Positions 30,205-39,571 of a stretch of DNA of 64,000 bases are shown here, one piece after another. Source of the stretch: Neptunomonas concharum (GTDB taxonomy: Bacteria; Pseudomonadota; Gammaproteobacteria; Pseudomonadales; Balneatricaceae); contig NZ_CP043869.1 of assembly GCF_008630635.1 (NCBI RefSeq), forward strand, positions 2,046,001 through 2,110,000, read 5' to 3'. How positions within the stretch are numbered: position 1 is the stretch's first letter; the number at the start of each line of letters is the position of its first letter. The translations under genes were made by a program, and so were the position numbers. A model generated the notes under the pieces. It did no database searches and was not told where the DNA came from. It was given only the letters and a program-made list of their open reading frames with translations.

Positions 30205-30230
30205 AAAAGCCGACCTTAATAAAGGCCGAC
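30205..30230 (-). terminator. Intrinsic terminator between leuB and asd
   Basis: On the minus strand GTCGGCCTT pairs with AAGGTCGGC (nine pairs, two of them G-T) around TATT, followed by TTTTCTG. It lies 39 bases past the leuB stop. Confidence 0.72.
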
Positions 30231-30268
30231 CCAGTTACCATTATGCACGCTTTTTAAACAGACTTAAA

Positions 30269-31351
30269 TCAGCCTTTCAGCGCAGCCACAACGGCATCGC
30301 CCATCTCTGATGTACTAACCTGCGCCATCCCTTCGGACATAATATCAGCGGTACGCAAGTTCTGATCCAAGACCTGACTTACCGCCGCCTCGATACGATC
30401 TGCCGTGGCACCAGAATCGAGCGAATAACGTAGCATCATCGCTGCCGAGAGAATTGTCGCCAGTGGATTCGCCTTACCCTGACCAGCAATATCCGGTGCT
30501 GAGCCATGGCAAGGCTCATACATGCCTTTACCGTTAACGTCCAGCGATGCCGAAGGCAGCATACCGATAGAACCTGTCAGCATAGCCGCCGCATCAGATA
30601 AGATATCACCAAACATGTTACCTGTTACCATAACGTCAAACTGCTTAGGTGCACGCACTAACTGCATCGCTGCGTTATCTACATACATATGGCTCAGCTC
30701 AACATCAGGGTAATCTTTAGCAACCTCCTCCATGACCTCCCGCCACAACACGGTTACTTCTAGCACATTGGCCTTATCGACAGAGCACAACTTTTTATTA
30801 CGTGCTCTAGCAGCTTCAAAAGCGACACGGCCAATACGGCGAATCTCGTTTTCATCGTAAACATAGGTGTTATAACCTTCACGAATACCACCCTCTTTTA
30901 CACGTACTCCACGAGGCTGGCCGAAGTAGATACCACCCGTCAATTCACGCACGATAAGGATATCCAACCCCGAAACAACCTCAGGTTTTAGCGTTGATGC
31001 ATGTGCCAGCTGCGGGTACAAAATGGCAGGGCGTAAGTTACCAAACAACCCAAGATTAGAGCGAATACCCAATAAACCTTTCTCAGGACGGATCTGAAAA
31101 TCAGGATTTGTATCCCATTTAGGACCGCCTACCGCGCCAAGCAGAATAGCATCCGCCGCTTTTGCCGCTTCAAGTGTTGTTTCTGGCAAAGGGACGCCCT
31201 CAGCGTCTATCGCTGCACCACCCACCAGAGCCTCAGAGAACTCAAGACCTAAACTATCCTGCTCATTCACCAACTCCAGCACGCGACGTGCTTGGGTTAC
31301 GATTTCAGGACCGATGCCGTCACCCGGCAGAATCAGAACATTTTTACTCAT
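30269..31351 (-). CDS. leuB: 3-isopropylmalate dehydrogenase LeuB
   Basis: A 360-residue NAD-dependent oxidative decarboxylase of leucine synthesis. The N-terminal [12 protein letters not shown], the substrate-binding arginines in [14 protein letters not shown] and the C-terminal NAD site [18 protein letters not shown] are intact, as is the Mg-binding NMFGDILSD. It is third in the leuC-leuD-leuB cluster, 28 bases after leuD, and is followed by a terminator. Confidence 0.97.
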   Translation of the reverse strand: MSKNVLILPGDGIGPEIVTQARRVLELVNEQDSLGLEFSEALVGGAAIDAEGVPLPETTLEAAKAADAILLGAVGGPKWDTNPDFQIRPEKGLLGIRSNLGLFGNLRPAILYPQLAHASTLKPEVVSGLDILIVRELTGGIYFGQPRGVRVKEGGIREGYNTYVYDENEIRRIGRVAFEAARARNKKLCSVDKANVLEVTVLWREVMEEVAKDYPDVELSHMYVDNAAMQLVRAPKQFDVMVTGNMFGDILSDAAAMLTGSIGMLPSASLDVNGKGMYEPCHGSAPDIAGQGKANPLATILSAAMMLRYSLDSGATADRIEAAVSQVLDQNLRTADIMSEGMAQVSTSEMGDAVVAALKG

Positions 31352-31379
31352 TTTCTATCACCTTAATTCAAAACTGCCG

Positions 31380-32027
31380 TTATTTAATAGCGTCGAACAA
31401 CCATGGAGTTTCCTGGCGACGGCGTGCCTCGTAAGCCTTAATCTCATCAGCCTGCTGCAGCGTTAATCCAATATCATCCAAACCATTTAGCAAGCAATGC
31501 CTGCGAAAATTATCCACTTCAAAAGTCATCTCATTACCTTTTGGAGTGATGACCACTTGGCGCTCTAGGTCAACGGTCAGCAGGTAGCCTTCCTCAGACT
31601 CTACTTCGTTAAACAACTGATCCACTTGGGGCTCCGTCAACACAATCGGAAGCAAACCATTTTTAAAGCAGTTATTGTAGAAGATATCTGCAAAGCTCGG
31701 CGCTATAACACAACGAATACCAAAATCATCCAACGCCCATGGTGCATGTTCACGACTGGAGCCACAGCCAAAATTCTCACGGGCAAGCAAAATTTTTGTG
31801 CCTTTATAGCGAGACTGATTAAGCACGAAGGACTCATTTAAAGGACGACCCGTACAATCCTGATCCGGCTGCCCTTCATCTAAATACCGCAGCTCATCAA
31901 ACAAGTTAGGACCAAATCCCGAACGTTTGATAGACTTCAAAAACTGTTTAGGAATAATCATATCCGTATCAACATTGGCACGATCTAACGGCGCAGCGAT
32001 ACCGGTTAACTGTGTAAACTTTTTCAT
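31380..32027 (-). CDS. leuD: 3-isopropylmalate dehydratase small subunit LeuD
   Basis: A 215-residue swivel-domain subunit that pairs with LeuC to isomerise 2- to 3-isopropylmalate. The signature [15 protein letters not shown] is present, and the N-terminal [19 protein letters not shown] fits the family. It is 14 bases after leuC. Confidence 0.97.
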   Translation of the reverse strand: MKKFTQLTGIAAPLDRANVDTDMIIPKQFLKSIKRSGFGPNLFDELRYLDEGQPDQDCTGRPLNESFVLNQSRYKGTKILLARENFGCGSSREHAPWALDDFGIRCVIAPSFADIFYNNCFKNGLLPIVLTEPQVDQLFNEVESEEGYLLTVDLERQVVITPKGNEMTFEVDNFRRHCLLNGLDDIGLTLQQADEIKAYEARRRQETPWLFDAIK

Positions 32028-32041
32028 CTTTGCTACACCCT

Positions 32042-33463
32042 TTAGTTAGCCATTAATTCACGTACATCAACGAAGTGGCCTGTCACCGCAGCAGCTGCGG
32101 CCATAGCAGGGCTCACTAAATGTGTACGCCCTCCGAACCCCTGACGGCCTTCAAAGTTGCGATTACTGGTCGATGCGCAATGTTCGCCATTCCCCAATTT
32201 ATCTGGATTCATCGCCAAGCACATCGAGCAACCTGGCTCTCGCCACTCAAGGCCCGCTTCGATAAAGATTTTGTCCAATCCTTCAGCTTCGGCCTGAGCT
32301 TTTACCAAACCAGAACCTGGAACAACCAACGCCTGTTTTATAGTCGACGCTACTTTACGCCCCTTAACAACCGCCGCGGCAGCTCGCATATCTTCTATTC
32401 GAGAGTTGGTGCAAGACCCAATAAATACACGATCTAACTGGATATCTGTGATTTTTTGATCAGCCTTCAACCCCATATATTGCAAGGCACGACGAATACC
32501 GTCTGCTTTAACAGGGTCCGACTCTTTCTCTGGGTTAGGTACAGTCGCCAAGACATCGACAACCATCTCTGGCGAGGTTCCCCAAGTAACCTGCGGAATA
32601 ATATCTTCCGCTTTTATTTCAACTACTTTATCGAACTGCGCATCCGCATCAGAAACCAGCGTTTTCCAATTAGCAACAGCCGCTTCCCATTGATCATCTG
32701 TTGGCGAGAAAGGACGTCCTTTAAAGTAGTCAATGGTTGCCTGATCAACCGCTACTAAACCCACACGCGCACCTGCTTCAATCGCCATGTTACAGATGGT
32801 CATACGGCCTTCCATGGAGATACTCGACATTGCCGTACCGCCAAACTCAATGGCATAGCCTGTGCCACCCGCTGTACCAATTACGCCGATTATATGCAGC
32901 ACCACATCTTTAGCGGTGACACCCTCGCCCAGCTCACCATCAACCCGGACCAACATGTTTTTCATTTTTTTAGCGATCAAACACTGCGTAGCTAAAACAT
33001 GCTCAACTTCTGACGTGCCGATACCATGAGCTAATGCACCAAAAGCACCGTGCGTAGAGGTATGGGAATCCCCACAAACCACCGTAGAACCAGGTAGGGT
33101 CATACCTTGTTCTGGGCCAACCACATGAACGATACCTTGACGAGTATCATTCATTTTAAATTCAACGATGCCAAAATCATCACAGTTTTCGTCAAGGGTT
33201 TTAACCTGAATACGCGAAACCGGATCAACAATCTGATCAACACCACCAGAACGCTCTGTCGTCGGTACGTTATGATCTGGCGTCGCCAGATTCGCATCGA
33301 TACGCCACGGCTTACGGCCGGTCAAACGGAGCCCTTCAAAAGCCTGCGGTGAAGTTACTTCGTGAAGAATCTGACGGTCGATATAAATTAATGCACTACC
33401 ATCTTCATTCTGGCGAACCAAGTGCTGATCCCACAATTTGTCGTATAAAGTTTTACCAGCCAT
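32042..33463 (-). CDS. leuC: 3-isopropylmalate dehydratase large subunit LeuC
   Basis: A 473-residue aconitase-family subunit. The 4Fe-4S cysteines are seen in [12 protein letters not shown] and [13 protein letters not shown], and [16 protein letters not shown] is typical. The start at ATG 33463 ([14 protein letters not shown]) has a CAGGAG ribosome site; the ten-residue upstream extension is not conserved in type. It is the first gene of leuCDB and diverges from a small gene at 33641. Confidence 0.97.
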   Translation of the reverse strand: MAGKTLYDKLWDQHLVRQNEDGSALIYIDRQILHEVTSPQAFEGLRLTGRKPWRIDANLATPDHNVPTTERSGGVDQIVDPVSRIQVKTLDENCDDFGIVEFKMNDTRQGIVHVVGPEQGMTLPGSTVVCGDSHTSTHGAFGALAHGIGTSEVEHVLATQCLIAKKMKNMLVRVDGELGEGVTAKDVVLHIIGVIGTAGGTGYAIEFGGTAMSSISMEGRMTICNMAIEAGARVGLVAVDQATIDYFKGRPFSPTDDQWEAAVANWKTLVSDADAQFDKVVEIKAEDIIPQVTWGTSPEMVVDVLATVPNPEKESDPVKADGIRRALQYMGLKADQKITDIQLDRVFIGSCTNSRIEDMRAAAAVVKGRKVASTIKQALVVPGSGLVKAQAEAEGLDKIFIEAGLEWREPGCSMCLAMNPDKLGNGEHCASTSNRNFEGRQGFGGRTHLVSPAMAAAAAVTGHFVDVRELMAN

Positions 33464-33515
33464 CGTGCCTGCTCCTGTCTTATCTATCGACATGACGCTA
33501 ACTACGTCACTTTGT

Positions 33516-33527
33516 TATAGCGCTATA
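33516..33527. promoter_or_regulatory. 12-bp palindrome in the leuC upstream region
   Basis: TATAGCGCTATA is a perfect palindrome 53 bases before the leuC ATG, within an AT-rich intergenic segment. It could be a regulator-binding site (for example of a LysR-type protein), but no second copy was noticed. Confidence 0.3.
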
Positions 33528-33640
33528 GTAATAAGCCAAATTAAATTATACAAATTCATAATTTTTATAGTTTTAATTCCCATAAGGAATAGATAGAAAA
33601 ACTGCTTTATATCAAGGAGATTACAGAACCAACCACTAAA

Positions 33641-33949
33641 ATGTCGGCAAGCACTGATTGTTCGGGATACAAATCGCTTATGAAGCCAGATACTTCCACC
33701 GCTATGCATCAGTTGATTGAGCAAGTTAGAGACAGCATTCCTTTTAGTATGCCCGTTAGCGATCTCTGCTCTGGAATCTGCAATGGCTGCTCAAAAAAGC
33801 TGATAGACTACCTTGATATGGAACTTGTGGACTGGGAGCAACGCCTTGACGCAGGCGAGCTCCCTAAACTGGGCGATATTAACCGGCTGGCAAAAACCAG
33901 CTGGAAAATCTATCGAGTATTACAGAAGAATCAATTGATACCTGAATAG
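33641..33949 (+). CDS. Small conserved-type hypothetical protein with a CX3CX2C motif
   Basis: About 102 residues from ATG 33641, or about 89 from ATG 33680; neither has a well-spaced ribosome site (an AAGGAG at 33615 is about 20 bases from the first). Cys43, Cys47 and Cys50 form CSGICNGC, a CX3CX2C arrangement suited to binding zinc or an iron-sulfur cluster. The rest is helical and charged (LDMELVDWEQRLDAGE, then GDINRLAKTSWKIYRVL). I recall similar unnamed proteins in Pseudomonas but no function. It is divergent from leuC and converges on the HisA-like gene with a 5-base gap. Confidence 0.72.
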   Translation: MSASTDCSGYKSLMKPDTSTAMHQLIEQVRDSIPFSMPVSDLCSGICNGCSKKLIDYLDMELVDWEQRLDAGELPKLGDINRLAKTSWKIYRVLQKNQLIPE

Positions 33950-33954
33950 GCTAC

Positions 33955-34710
33955 TTAACGCTGATTCCAGTGGATGCACTCTTTGAGGGTCACCCCCTCG
34001 CCACCAAAAATATCCAGTGCACTACCGATAGTTAAATCGACTTTGCCCGCAGATAACTGATTAACCAGCTTCAAATCATCAAGACATCGAGCACCGCCCG
34101 CATACGTGACAGGTATCGTACAGATCTCACCCAGCAACGCCACCAGCTCTTGATCGATCCCTGCCTGCAGCCCTTCAACATCGGCTGCATGAATTAAAAA
34201 CTCCGCACAGTGATGTTCCAACTCATTTAACGTCGCTTGGTTAATCACCGTATCAGTAATCGTTTGCCAGCGATCCGTGGCTATTTGCCAGCCTTTATCT
34301 GTTCGGCGACAGCTCAAATCCAGTACTAATCGTTCAGCACTCGTTTCCTTTTTAATCGACTCTAATTTTTCAAAGGAAAAGCGCCCACCATCAAACAAAT
34401 AAGACGTAACAATGACATGAGAAGCACCCGCCTCCAAAAAGGCCGATGCATTTTCATGGTTGACGCCACCACCAAACTGCAAACCACCCGGCCACGTTTT
34501 TAGCGCCAAAAGTGCTTGTTCTTGATTCCCAGGGCCAAGCGCTATTACGTGCCCTCCTGTTAACCCCTGTTCTCGATAAATATTTGCGTAATAAGCCGCG
34601 TCATGGGCACTAACGAAGTTAGTCGTTGCACCTTGTTCATTCAGGCTACCGCCCACAATTTGTTTTACCTGCCCTTGGTGCAAATCTATACAAGGTCGAA
34701 ACTTAGTCAC
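33955..34710 (-). CDS. Eukaryotic-type (HIS6-like) ProFAR isomerase
   Basis: A 251-residue TIM-barrel protein. The N-terminus FRPCIDLHQGQVKQIVGG matches the eukaryotic HIS6 form of phosphoribosylformimino-AICAR-phosphate isomerase (fourth step of histidine synthesis) rather than standard bacterial HisA, whose start is of the IPAIDLxxGxxVRL type. Further family features are LQFGGGVNHENA, VLDLSCRR and VTYAGGAR, and the candidate catalytic Asp is in CIDLH. No other his gene is nearby, whereas bacterial hisA usually sits in hisBHAFI. It ends next to the small gene at 33641 and is 71 bases downstream of dnaQ on the same strand. Confidence 0.85.
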   Translation of the reverse strand: MTKFRPCIDLHQGQVKQIVGGSLNEQGATTNFVSAHDAAYYANIYREQGLTGGHVIALGPGNQEQALLALKTWPGGLQFGGGVNHENASAFLEAGASHVIVTSYLFDGGRFSFEKLESIKKETSAERLVLDLSCRRTDKGWQIATDRWQTITDTVINQATLNELEHHCAEFLIHAADVEGLQAGIDQELVALLGEICTIPVTYAGGARCLDDLKLVNQLSAGKVDLTIGSALDIFGGEGVTLKECIHWNQR

Positions 34711-34781
34711 ATTACTATCCTAAAACTAAAAAACGGCTTTCCAGTGAACATCGGCTGCTCTGTAACCTGATCAATACAGCG

Positions 34782-35504
34782 CTAGTCTGCTTCACTCATC
34801 TCTTGCGATCTCCATAAGCAACTGCCGCCAGATTTCTTATCCAAGAGGTCCAGAAATTGCTCATGGCTAGATATTTCTTCTGGTGTTGCGCTTAGCACTT
34901 TCAAAGCGAGCGCCTCTTCCCCAACACGCTTAAAGGTTGCCTCTCCATTTTGTTCTGCCTCATCATGCTCACCCAGCATCAAAGTGGTTTGACCACCCGT
35001 TAAAGCCAGATAAACATCCGCCAGAATCTCGGAGTCAAGCAAAGCGCCGTGTAGTTCTCGGTGGGAGTTATCGATGCCATAGCGCTTACAGAGCGCATCT
35101 AGATTGTTTTTTTGGCCTGGGTGTTTTCTTCGAGCTAACAACAGCGAGTCGGTCACTGTGCATATGTCACGCATGCGCACGTCATAGCCATTGCGACTCA
35201 ATTCCGCATCCAAGAACCCTATATCAAACGCGGCATTATGAATAATCAGCTCGGCGCCGCGGACAAAATCAAGAAACGCGTCCGCCACCTCTTTAAATTT
35301 CGGCTCATTCTCCAGTGCTTCATTGGTAATCCCATGGACAGAGATCGCCTCTTCATCAATCAAACGATCGGGCTTTATATATTGATGATAGGTTTGTCCG
35401 GTGAGCCGACGACGCTCCATCTCCACACAACCAATCTCAATAATGTTATGACCATCTTTCCATTCCAGACCTGTGGTTTCAGTATCTAGGATTATCTGTC
35501 TCAT
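34782..35504 (-). CDS. dnaQ: DNA polymerase III epsilon subunit (3'-5' proofreading exonuclease) DnaQ
   Basis: A 240-residue DEDDh exonuclease: Exo I ILDTETTGL, Exo II NAAFDIGFLD, and Exo III HGALLDSEILADVY with the catalytic His and Asp. A C-terminal segment binds the alpha subunit. It is located 15 bases downstream of rnhA on the same strand; in E. coli these two genes are adjacent but divergent. Confidence 0.95.
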   Translation of the reverse strand: MRQIILDTETTGLEWKDGHNIIEIGCVEMERRRLTGQTYHQYIKPDRLIDEEAISVHGITNEALENEPKFKEVADAFLDFVRGAELIIHNAAFDIGFLDAELSRNGYDVRMRDICTVTDSLLLARRKHPGQKNNLDALCKRYGIDNSHRELHGALLDSEILADVYLALTGGQTTLMLGEHDEAEQNGEATFKRVGEEALALKVLSATPEEISSHEQFLDLLDKKSGGSCLWRSQEMSEAD

Positions 35505-35518
35505 TGCTTTTCTCAGTT

Positions 35519-35962
35519 TTACTTCAATACGTCTTCAACACCACGGTTTGCGAGCGCATCGGCCAGCTCGTTTTCCGCATGTCCACTATGACCTTTTACC
35601 CAACGCCACTCAACATTATGCTGGGCCGTTAAATGGTCGAGCTGCTGCCACAAATCTGCATTCTTCACTGGCTGTTTAGCAGCCGTTTTCCAGCCGTTTT
35701 TACGCCACCCATGAATCCACTCGGTAATACCTTTTCTTACATATTGGGAATCGGTCGTTAACACAACATCACAGGAGCGTTTGAGCGCTTCCAACCCTTT
35801 GATCGCTGCCATCAGCTCCATACGATTATTCGTTGTTTCCGCCTCACCACCCCATAATTCCTTTTGTGTATCACCATAGCGCATCAATGCTCCCCACCCA
35901 CCTGGGCCTGGGTTACCTTTGCAGGCACCATCTGTAAAGATTTCAACGGGTTTCACGGGCAT
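35519..35962 (-). CDS. rnhA: Ribonuclease HI
   Basis: A 147-residue RNase H1, which removes RNA from RNA-DNA hybrids. The catalytic residues are seen as Asp in [16 protein letters not shown], Glu in [10 protein letters not shown], Asp in LTTDSQYV and the final Asp in ENELADALA; the basic handle region is present. The first 20 bases overlap the upstream methyltransferase gene. Confidence 0.96.
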   Translation of the reverse strand: MPVKPVEIFTDGACKGNPGPGGWGALMRYGDTQKELWGGEAETTNNRMELMAAIKGLEALKRSCDVVLTTDSQYVRKGITEWIHGWRKNGWKTAAKQPVKNADLWQQLDHLTAQHNVEWRWVKGHSGHAENELADALANRGVEDVLK

Positions 35963-36719
35963 GTCCTCGGGCAGCCGGTTCTGCTACCGGTAAACGAATA
36001 AACTGTCTTGACCTTCGCTTCTCTTGAATACGGGTCATGCCGCCCACCTCTTTACGCACTAAGATCGCATTAAAGGCACCTGCTCCCGGAAGAGACTTTC
36101 GACCAAAAGGCTGCAAGATAGAGAAGCGCTTTCTCCAGCTGGTTGACTCATACGGGGGAAGAAAATAATCACTCATTGATCTTAATTCAGTCAGCTCCAA
36201 CAGATGAATCCAATCTTGCAGGCGATGATGACTAATAAAGTGTGCCTTTTGCCAGATGGACCGAAAGCGCTCACGCGTCATTAATCGGGATACGCCCCAT
36301 AGTGATGCTGGATTAAAATTGATAATCAGGAGATGGCCACCAGGGCGTAAAACCCGTGCTGCCTCCCTCAAAACTTGATGGGGGCTCGACGTGTAGTCTA
36401 GCGCATGGTGCAGCAGTACGACATCAACACTATTGGTTTCTACAGGTAGCTCAGAGCTAAGTGCCACGATGCTGCTTTGAGGCATACCCAGCATTAACGA
36501 ATGATATAGAATGACTTTATGCGGTACATCACTCTGCGAGGTGAGATCCAGCAATGGATCAATACCCACCTGAAGTAAATGACAGCCATATAGACCTGGC
36601 AGCAATCGATCAATCATGCGTTGCTCAGCCTCTAGCAGCTCACTGCCTAAACCTTCAGAAAACCAAGCACGTAGCTCATCCGAAAGAGACTCGATCGATT
36701 GCTGATTACGAAAATCCAT
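35943..36719 (-). CDS. YafS-like class I SAM-dependent methyltransferase
   Basis: A 258-residue protein with a methyltransferase core. Post-motif elements are clear: [20 protein letters not shown], then [19 protein letters not shown]. Motif I ([12 protein letters not shown]) lacks the usual GxGxG, so SAM binding may be weakened, as in other YafS-type proteins. The C-terminus is Arg-rich. The substrate is unknown. It lies between the divergent gloB and rnhA, the same neighbourhood as yafS in E. coli. Confidence 0.85.
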   Translation of the reverse strand: MDFRNQQSIESLSDELRAWFSEGLGSELLEAEQRMIDRLLPGLYGCHLLQVGIDPLLDLTSQSDVPHKVILYHSLMLGMPQSSIVALSSELPVETNSVDVVLLHHALDYTSSPHQVLREAARVLRPGGHLLIINFNPASLWGVSRLMTRERFRSIWQKAHFISHHRLQDWIHLLELTELRSMSDYFLPPYESTSWRKRFSILQPFGRKSLPGAGAFNAILVRKEVGGMTRIQEKRRSRQFIRLPVAEPAARGHARETR

Positions 36720-36817
36720 GCAAAACCTGTTTCAAGACACACAATAACAAAGGCACATGTTAACAGTCACAGGCCTTTAGGGTAATCTCCCCTGAACAAA
36801 AAAGATGAGGCCTTGCT

Positions 36818-37591
36818 ATGTTTACTGTCACCCCGATACCTGCATTCAATGACAATTACATCTGGATGCTCAGTACGCCAGATCAAGAGCAAGTTGTTGT
36901 TGTCGACCCTGGCGACGCATCAAAAGTTCTTGAAGTATTAGAAAGAGATAAGCGTAGACTGCAAGCGATCCTGATTACACATCATCATAACGATCACACC
37001 GGCGGCGTTGCCGAGCTGTTATCGCACTTCAACATCCCTGTATATGGACCAAAAAACTCCCCCTTCAATGGAATTACTCACCCTTTGAGCGACGGAGATA
37101 ACATTTCGGTACTAGGGCATAATCTGTTGGTTCGTGAGATTCCAGGACACACGCTAGACCATATCTGCTATTTATCTCAACTTCAGACCCACCAGCTTTT
37201 TTGTGGTGACACGCTCTTTCTAGCAGGCTGTGGCAGGCTGTTTGAAGGATCACCCAAACAGATGTTAGCCGCGATGCAGCTGTTTAAAACACTGCCTGCA
37301 TCGACAGAGGTCTATTGCACCCACGAGTACTCAATGGCGAATTTAGCCTTTGCACTAGCAGTAGAGCCACATAACACTGAAATACAAAAAGTAACGCTAA
37401 ACTGCCAACAACTGCGAGACAACAATCAGCCAACCCTCCCTACCTCTATAGGACAAGAGTGCACCATCAATCCCTTTATGAGGACCGAATTCAGCGATGT
37501 AATTTCGGCTGCAGAACAGCATGCAAAACGCTCTATTGAGAACGAAATCGATACTTTTACGATCATTCGAGAATGGAAGAATCAGTTCTGA
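36818..37591 (+). CDS. gloB: Hydroxyacylglutathione hydrolase (glyoxalase II) GloB
   Basis: A 257-residue metallo-beta-lactamase-fold thioesterase that hydrolyses S-lactoylglutathione. The binuclear metal motif THHHNDHTGG (His55, His57, Asp59, His60) is intact, with a later His in EIPGHTLDH and an Asp in LFCGDTLF. The GAGG ribosome site fits the ATG. It is divergent from the methyltransferase gene and ends in its own terminator. Confidence 0.96.
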   Translation: MFTVTPIPAFNDNYIWMLSTPDQEQVVVVDPGDASKVLEVLERDKRRLQAILITHHHNDHTGGVAELLSHFNIPVYGPKNSPFNGITHPLSDGDNISVLGHNLLVREIPGHTLDHICYLSQLQTHQLFCGDTLFLAGCGRLFEGSPKQMLAAMQLFKTLPASTEVYCTHEYSMANLAFALAVEPHNTEIQKVTLNCQQLRDNNQPTLPTSIGQECTINPFMRTEFSDVISAAEQHAKRSIENEIDTFTIIREWKNQF

Positions 37592-37615
37592 TTAACGCTA
37601 ATATTTGACCGGGAG

Positions 37616-37643
37616 AGCAGGGCTGGTAAAATCCCTGCTTTTT
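37616..37643 (+). terminator. Intrinsic terminator after gloB
   Basis: AGCAGGG and CCCTGCT form a 7-bp stem with a 10-base loop, followed by four T residues. It is located 25 bases past the gloB stop and before mltD. Confidence 0.8.
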
Positions 37644-37663
37644 AAGATGCAGGACTTTACAGT

Positions 37664-39220
37664 ATGCGCAGTCGTTTACTCCTCACACCTTTGCTCGTCT
37701 CGGCCTTATTAACCGGCTGTCAGACAGTAACTACAAAGGAAAACACTGCCACTATTGACACTACGCACCCTGTCCCAAAGCCTAAAACTCAGGCCACCAC
37801 AGCTGAATCCAAGCAAGCACCAAATTCCTCTAGCAAAGTTAAACAGCCCGCCAGCAATAATCTTTGGGATATTACGAGAGATCATTTCACACTGAATGAC
37901 GAAGCGCAGCACGATGCGGTCACTATTCAGATCAACTGGTATAAAAAATACCCGCGGCATATGCGTCGAGTTACCGAAAATGCGAGCCGATATTATCACT
38001 ATGTATTAAATGAAGTACTCAAAAGGGACTTACCTGCTGAAATTGCCCTATTGCCTGCAGTGGAGAGCATGTATGATCCCGATGCCTACTCATCAGGACA
38101 TGCCGTTGGTATATGGCAATTTATTCCCAGTACCGCAAAATATTTAGGTATCAAACGCAGCCAATGGTATGACGGTCGAAAAGACATCATTGACTCAACA
38201 AAAACCGCACTCGACTACCTAGAGAAGTTAAATCAACGATTTGACGGTGACTGGCTGCTAACATTTGCGGCCTATAATGCTGGGGGCGGGACGATTTCAA
38301 AAGCGATGCGGAAAAATCGTGAGGCAGGCTTACCAACGGATTACTGGTCTTTATCACTACCTAAAGAAACACGACTCTATGTCCCTCGTATATTAGCGCT
38401 GGCCTCCTTTGTACGCACGCCCGAAGCCTTTGACATGCACCTGCCAGCCATTCCTAATGAGCCATATTTTAAAGTAGTCACCACCAGCCAGCAGCTCAGC
38501 ATTCCTGAAGCAGCCAAACTTGCGAAAACGCGAAGAGCGGAACTTGAACTGCTTAATCCCGGCTTATTAGAGCTGATGACTGACCCAACAGGGCCCCATC
38601 GTTTACTGATTCCTGCCAAAAAATCCGAAACCTTTAAACTGGCTTTACTAGAAAAGCCCGTTCACTCCCCAACTCAGTGGGTACGTTATAAAGTGCGGAC
38701 TGGGGACTCATTAAGCGCATTAGCGGCACGCTTTGGAACCAAGGTAAAGGATATTCAAGAAGCCAACGAAATGACATCCAGCCATTTACGTGTTGGTAAG
38801 TCGTTGCTCATACCAGAAACAACTTCCCTTGCCAAAACAGACTTAGCCGCTCCATCCAATCTAGCAGCCTCCACAACAGAGATCTCTCAATACCGCGTTA
38901 AACAAGGTGATACCTTATGGCGGATCGCCAACCAGTATGGCATTGCTGTAGCAACACTGGCCAGATGGAATAATATGCAACCAGCAGACCCTATTAAAAT
39001 AGGAGAACAGTTAAGAATAGGTGAACTGCCCAGCTTAGCCCGTGACGAAGCTGATGCACTGCGCCGAATTGGCTATCGCGTACAAAGTGGTGACTCTTTG
39101 TCGGTTATTGCAGATCGCTACAACATTCGGGTTGCAGATATTCGCGAGTGGAATAATCTTTCGGGTAACAACATGATTAAAGCGGGACAACAACTGACAC
39201 TCTTTATCGACGAAGGCTAA
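37664..39220 (+). CDS. mltD: Membrane-bound lytic murein transglycosylase D (lipoprotein)
   Basis: A 518-residue protein. A lipobox LLTGC gives Cys19 as lipidation site. The SLT goose-lysozyme-like domain spans about 105-260, with the catalytic Glu in LLPAVESMYDP and AVGIWQFIPSTAKYLG. Three LysM modules follow in the C-terminal third (from about 342, 407 and 468; YKVRTGDSLSALAARFG, YRVKQGDTLWRIAN, YRVQSGDSLSVIAD). It cleaves murein glycan to 1,6-anhydro products at the outer-membrane inner face. It starts just after a terminator, so it likely heads its own transcript with the small membrane protein and yejABEF. Confidence 0.95.
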   Translation: MRSRLLLTPLLVSALLTGCQTVTTKENTATIDTTHPVPKPKTQATTAESKQAPNSSSKVKQPASNNLWDITRDHFTLNDEAQHDAVTIQINWYKKYPRHMRRVTENASRYYHYVLNEVLKRDLPAEIALLPAVESMYDPDAYSSGHAVGIWQFIPSTAKYLGIKRSQWYDGRKDIIDSTKTALDYLEKLNQRFDGDWLLTFAAYNAGGGTISKAMRKNREAGLPTDYWSLSLPKETRLYVPRILALASFVRTPEAFDMHLPAIPNEPYFKVVTTSQQLSIPEAAKLAKTRRAELELLNPGLLELMTDPTGPHRLLIPAKKSETFKLALLEKPVHSPTQWVRYKVRTGDSLSALAARFGTKVKDIQEANEMTSSHLRVGKSLLIPETTSLAKTDLAAPSNLAASTTEISQYRVKQGDTLWRIANQYGIAVATLARWNNMQPADPIKIGEQLRIGELPSLARDEADALRRIGYRVQSGDSLSVIADRYNIRVADIREWNNLSGNNMIKAGQQLTLFIDEG

Positions 39221-39240
39221 GCCTTCCAGAGGCAAAATCT

Positions 39241-39489
39241 ATGGACGCTTTAGATATTGGCATCATTATTATCGCAACGGCGGCAGCCGTACTGTTTAAA
39301 GTGATTCTGTTCAAACGCATAAGACACTGGATGGATCAGGACTTAATCAAAGGTTTAGCAAACAATGATTCGACAAAGCACCAGTTTCTATTAAAAGAGC
39401 ACCAACGCTTGCTCGACAACAAAACACCTCGAAAAGAGTTACACGACAGGCTGACCCTAGCCGCTCAGAACTATTCAGCAGAACAATAA
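39241..39489 (+). CDS. Small single-helix membrane protein, unknown
   Basis: 82 residues: one N-terminal transmembrane helix (about 6-27, IGIIIIATAAAVLFKVILF), then a charged, mainly helical tail. AGAGG precedes the ATG. It begins 20 bases after mltD and is followed by the yej genes on the same strand. I do not recognise a family; the context suggests an envelope role, but nothing more can be read from it. Confidence 0.65.
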   Translation: MDALDIGIIIIATAAAVLFKVILFKRIRHWMDQDLIKGLANNDSTKHQFLLKEHQRLLDNKTPRKELHDRLTLAAQNYSAEQ

Positions 39490-39571
39490 TCCAACCGAAA
39501 CAGTGGTATTCACAAGATGTCACTGTTATAAAAAGAATAATGACGCTGTTAAGAGTTCGGGATTGCCATAT

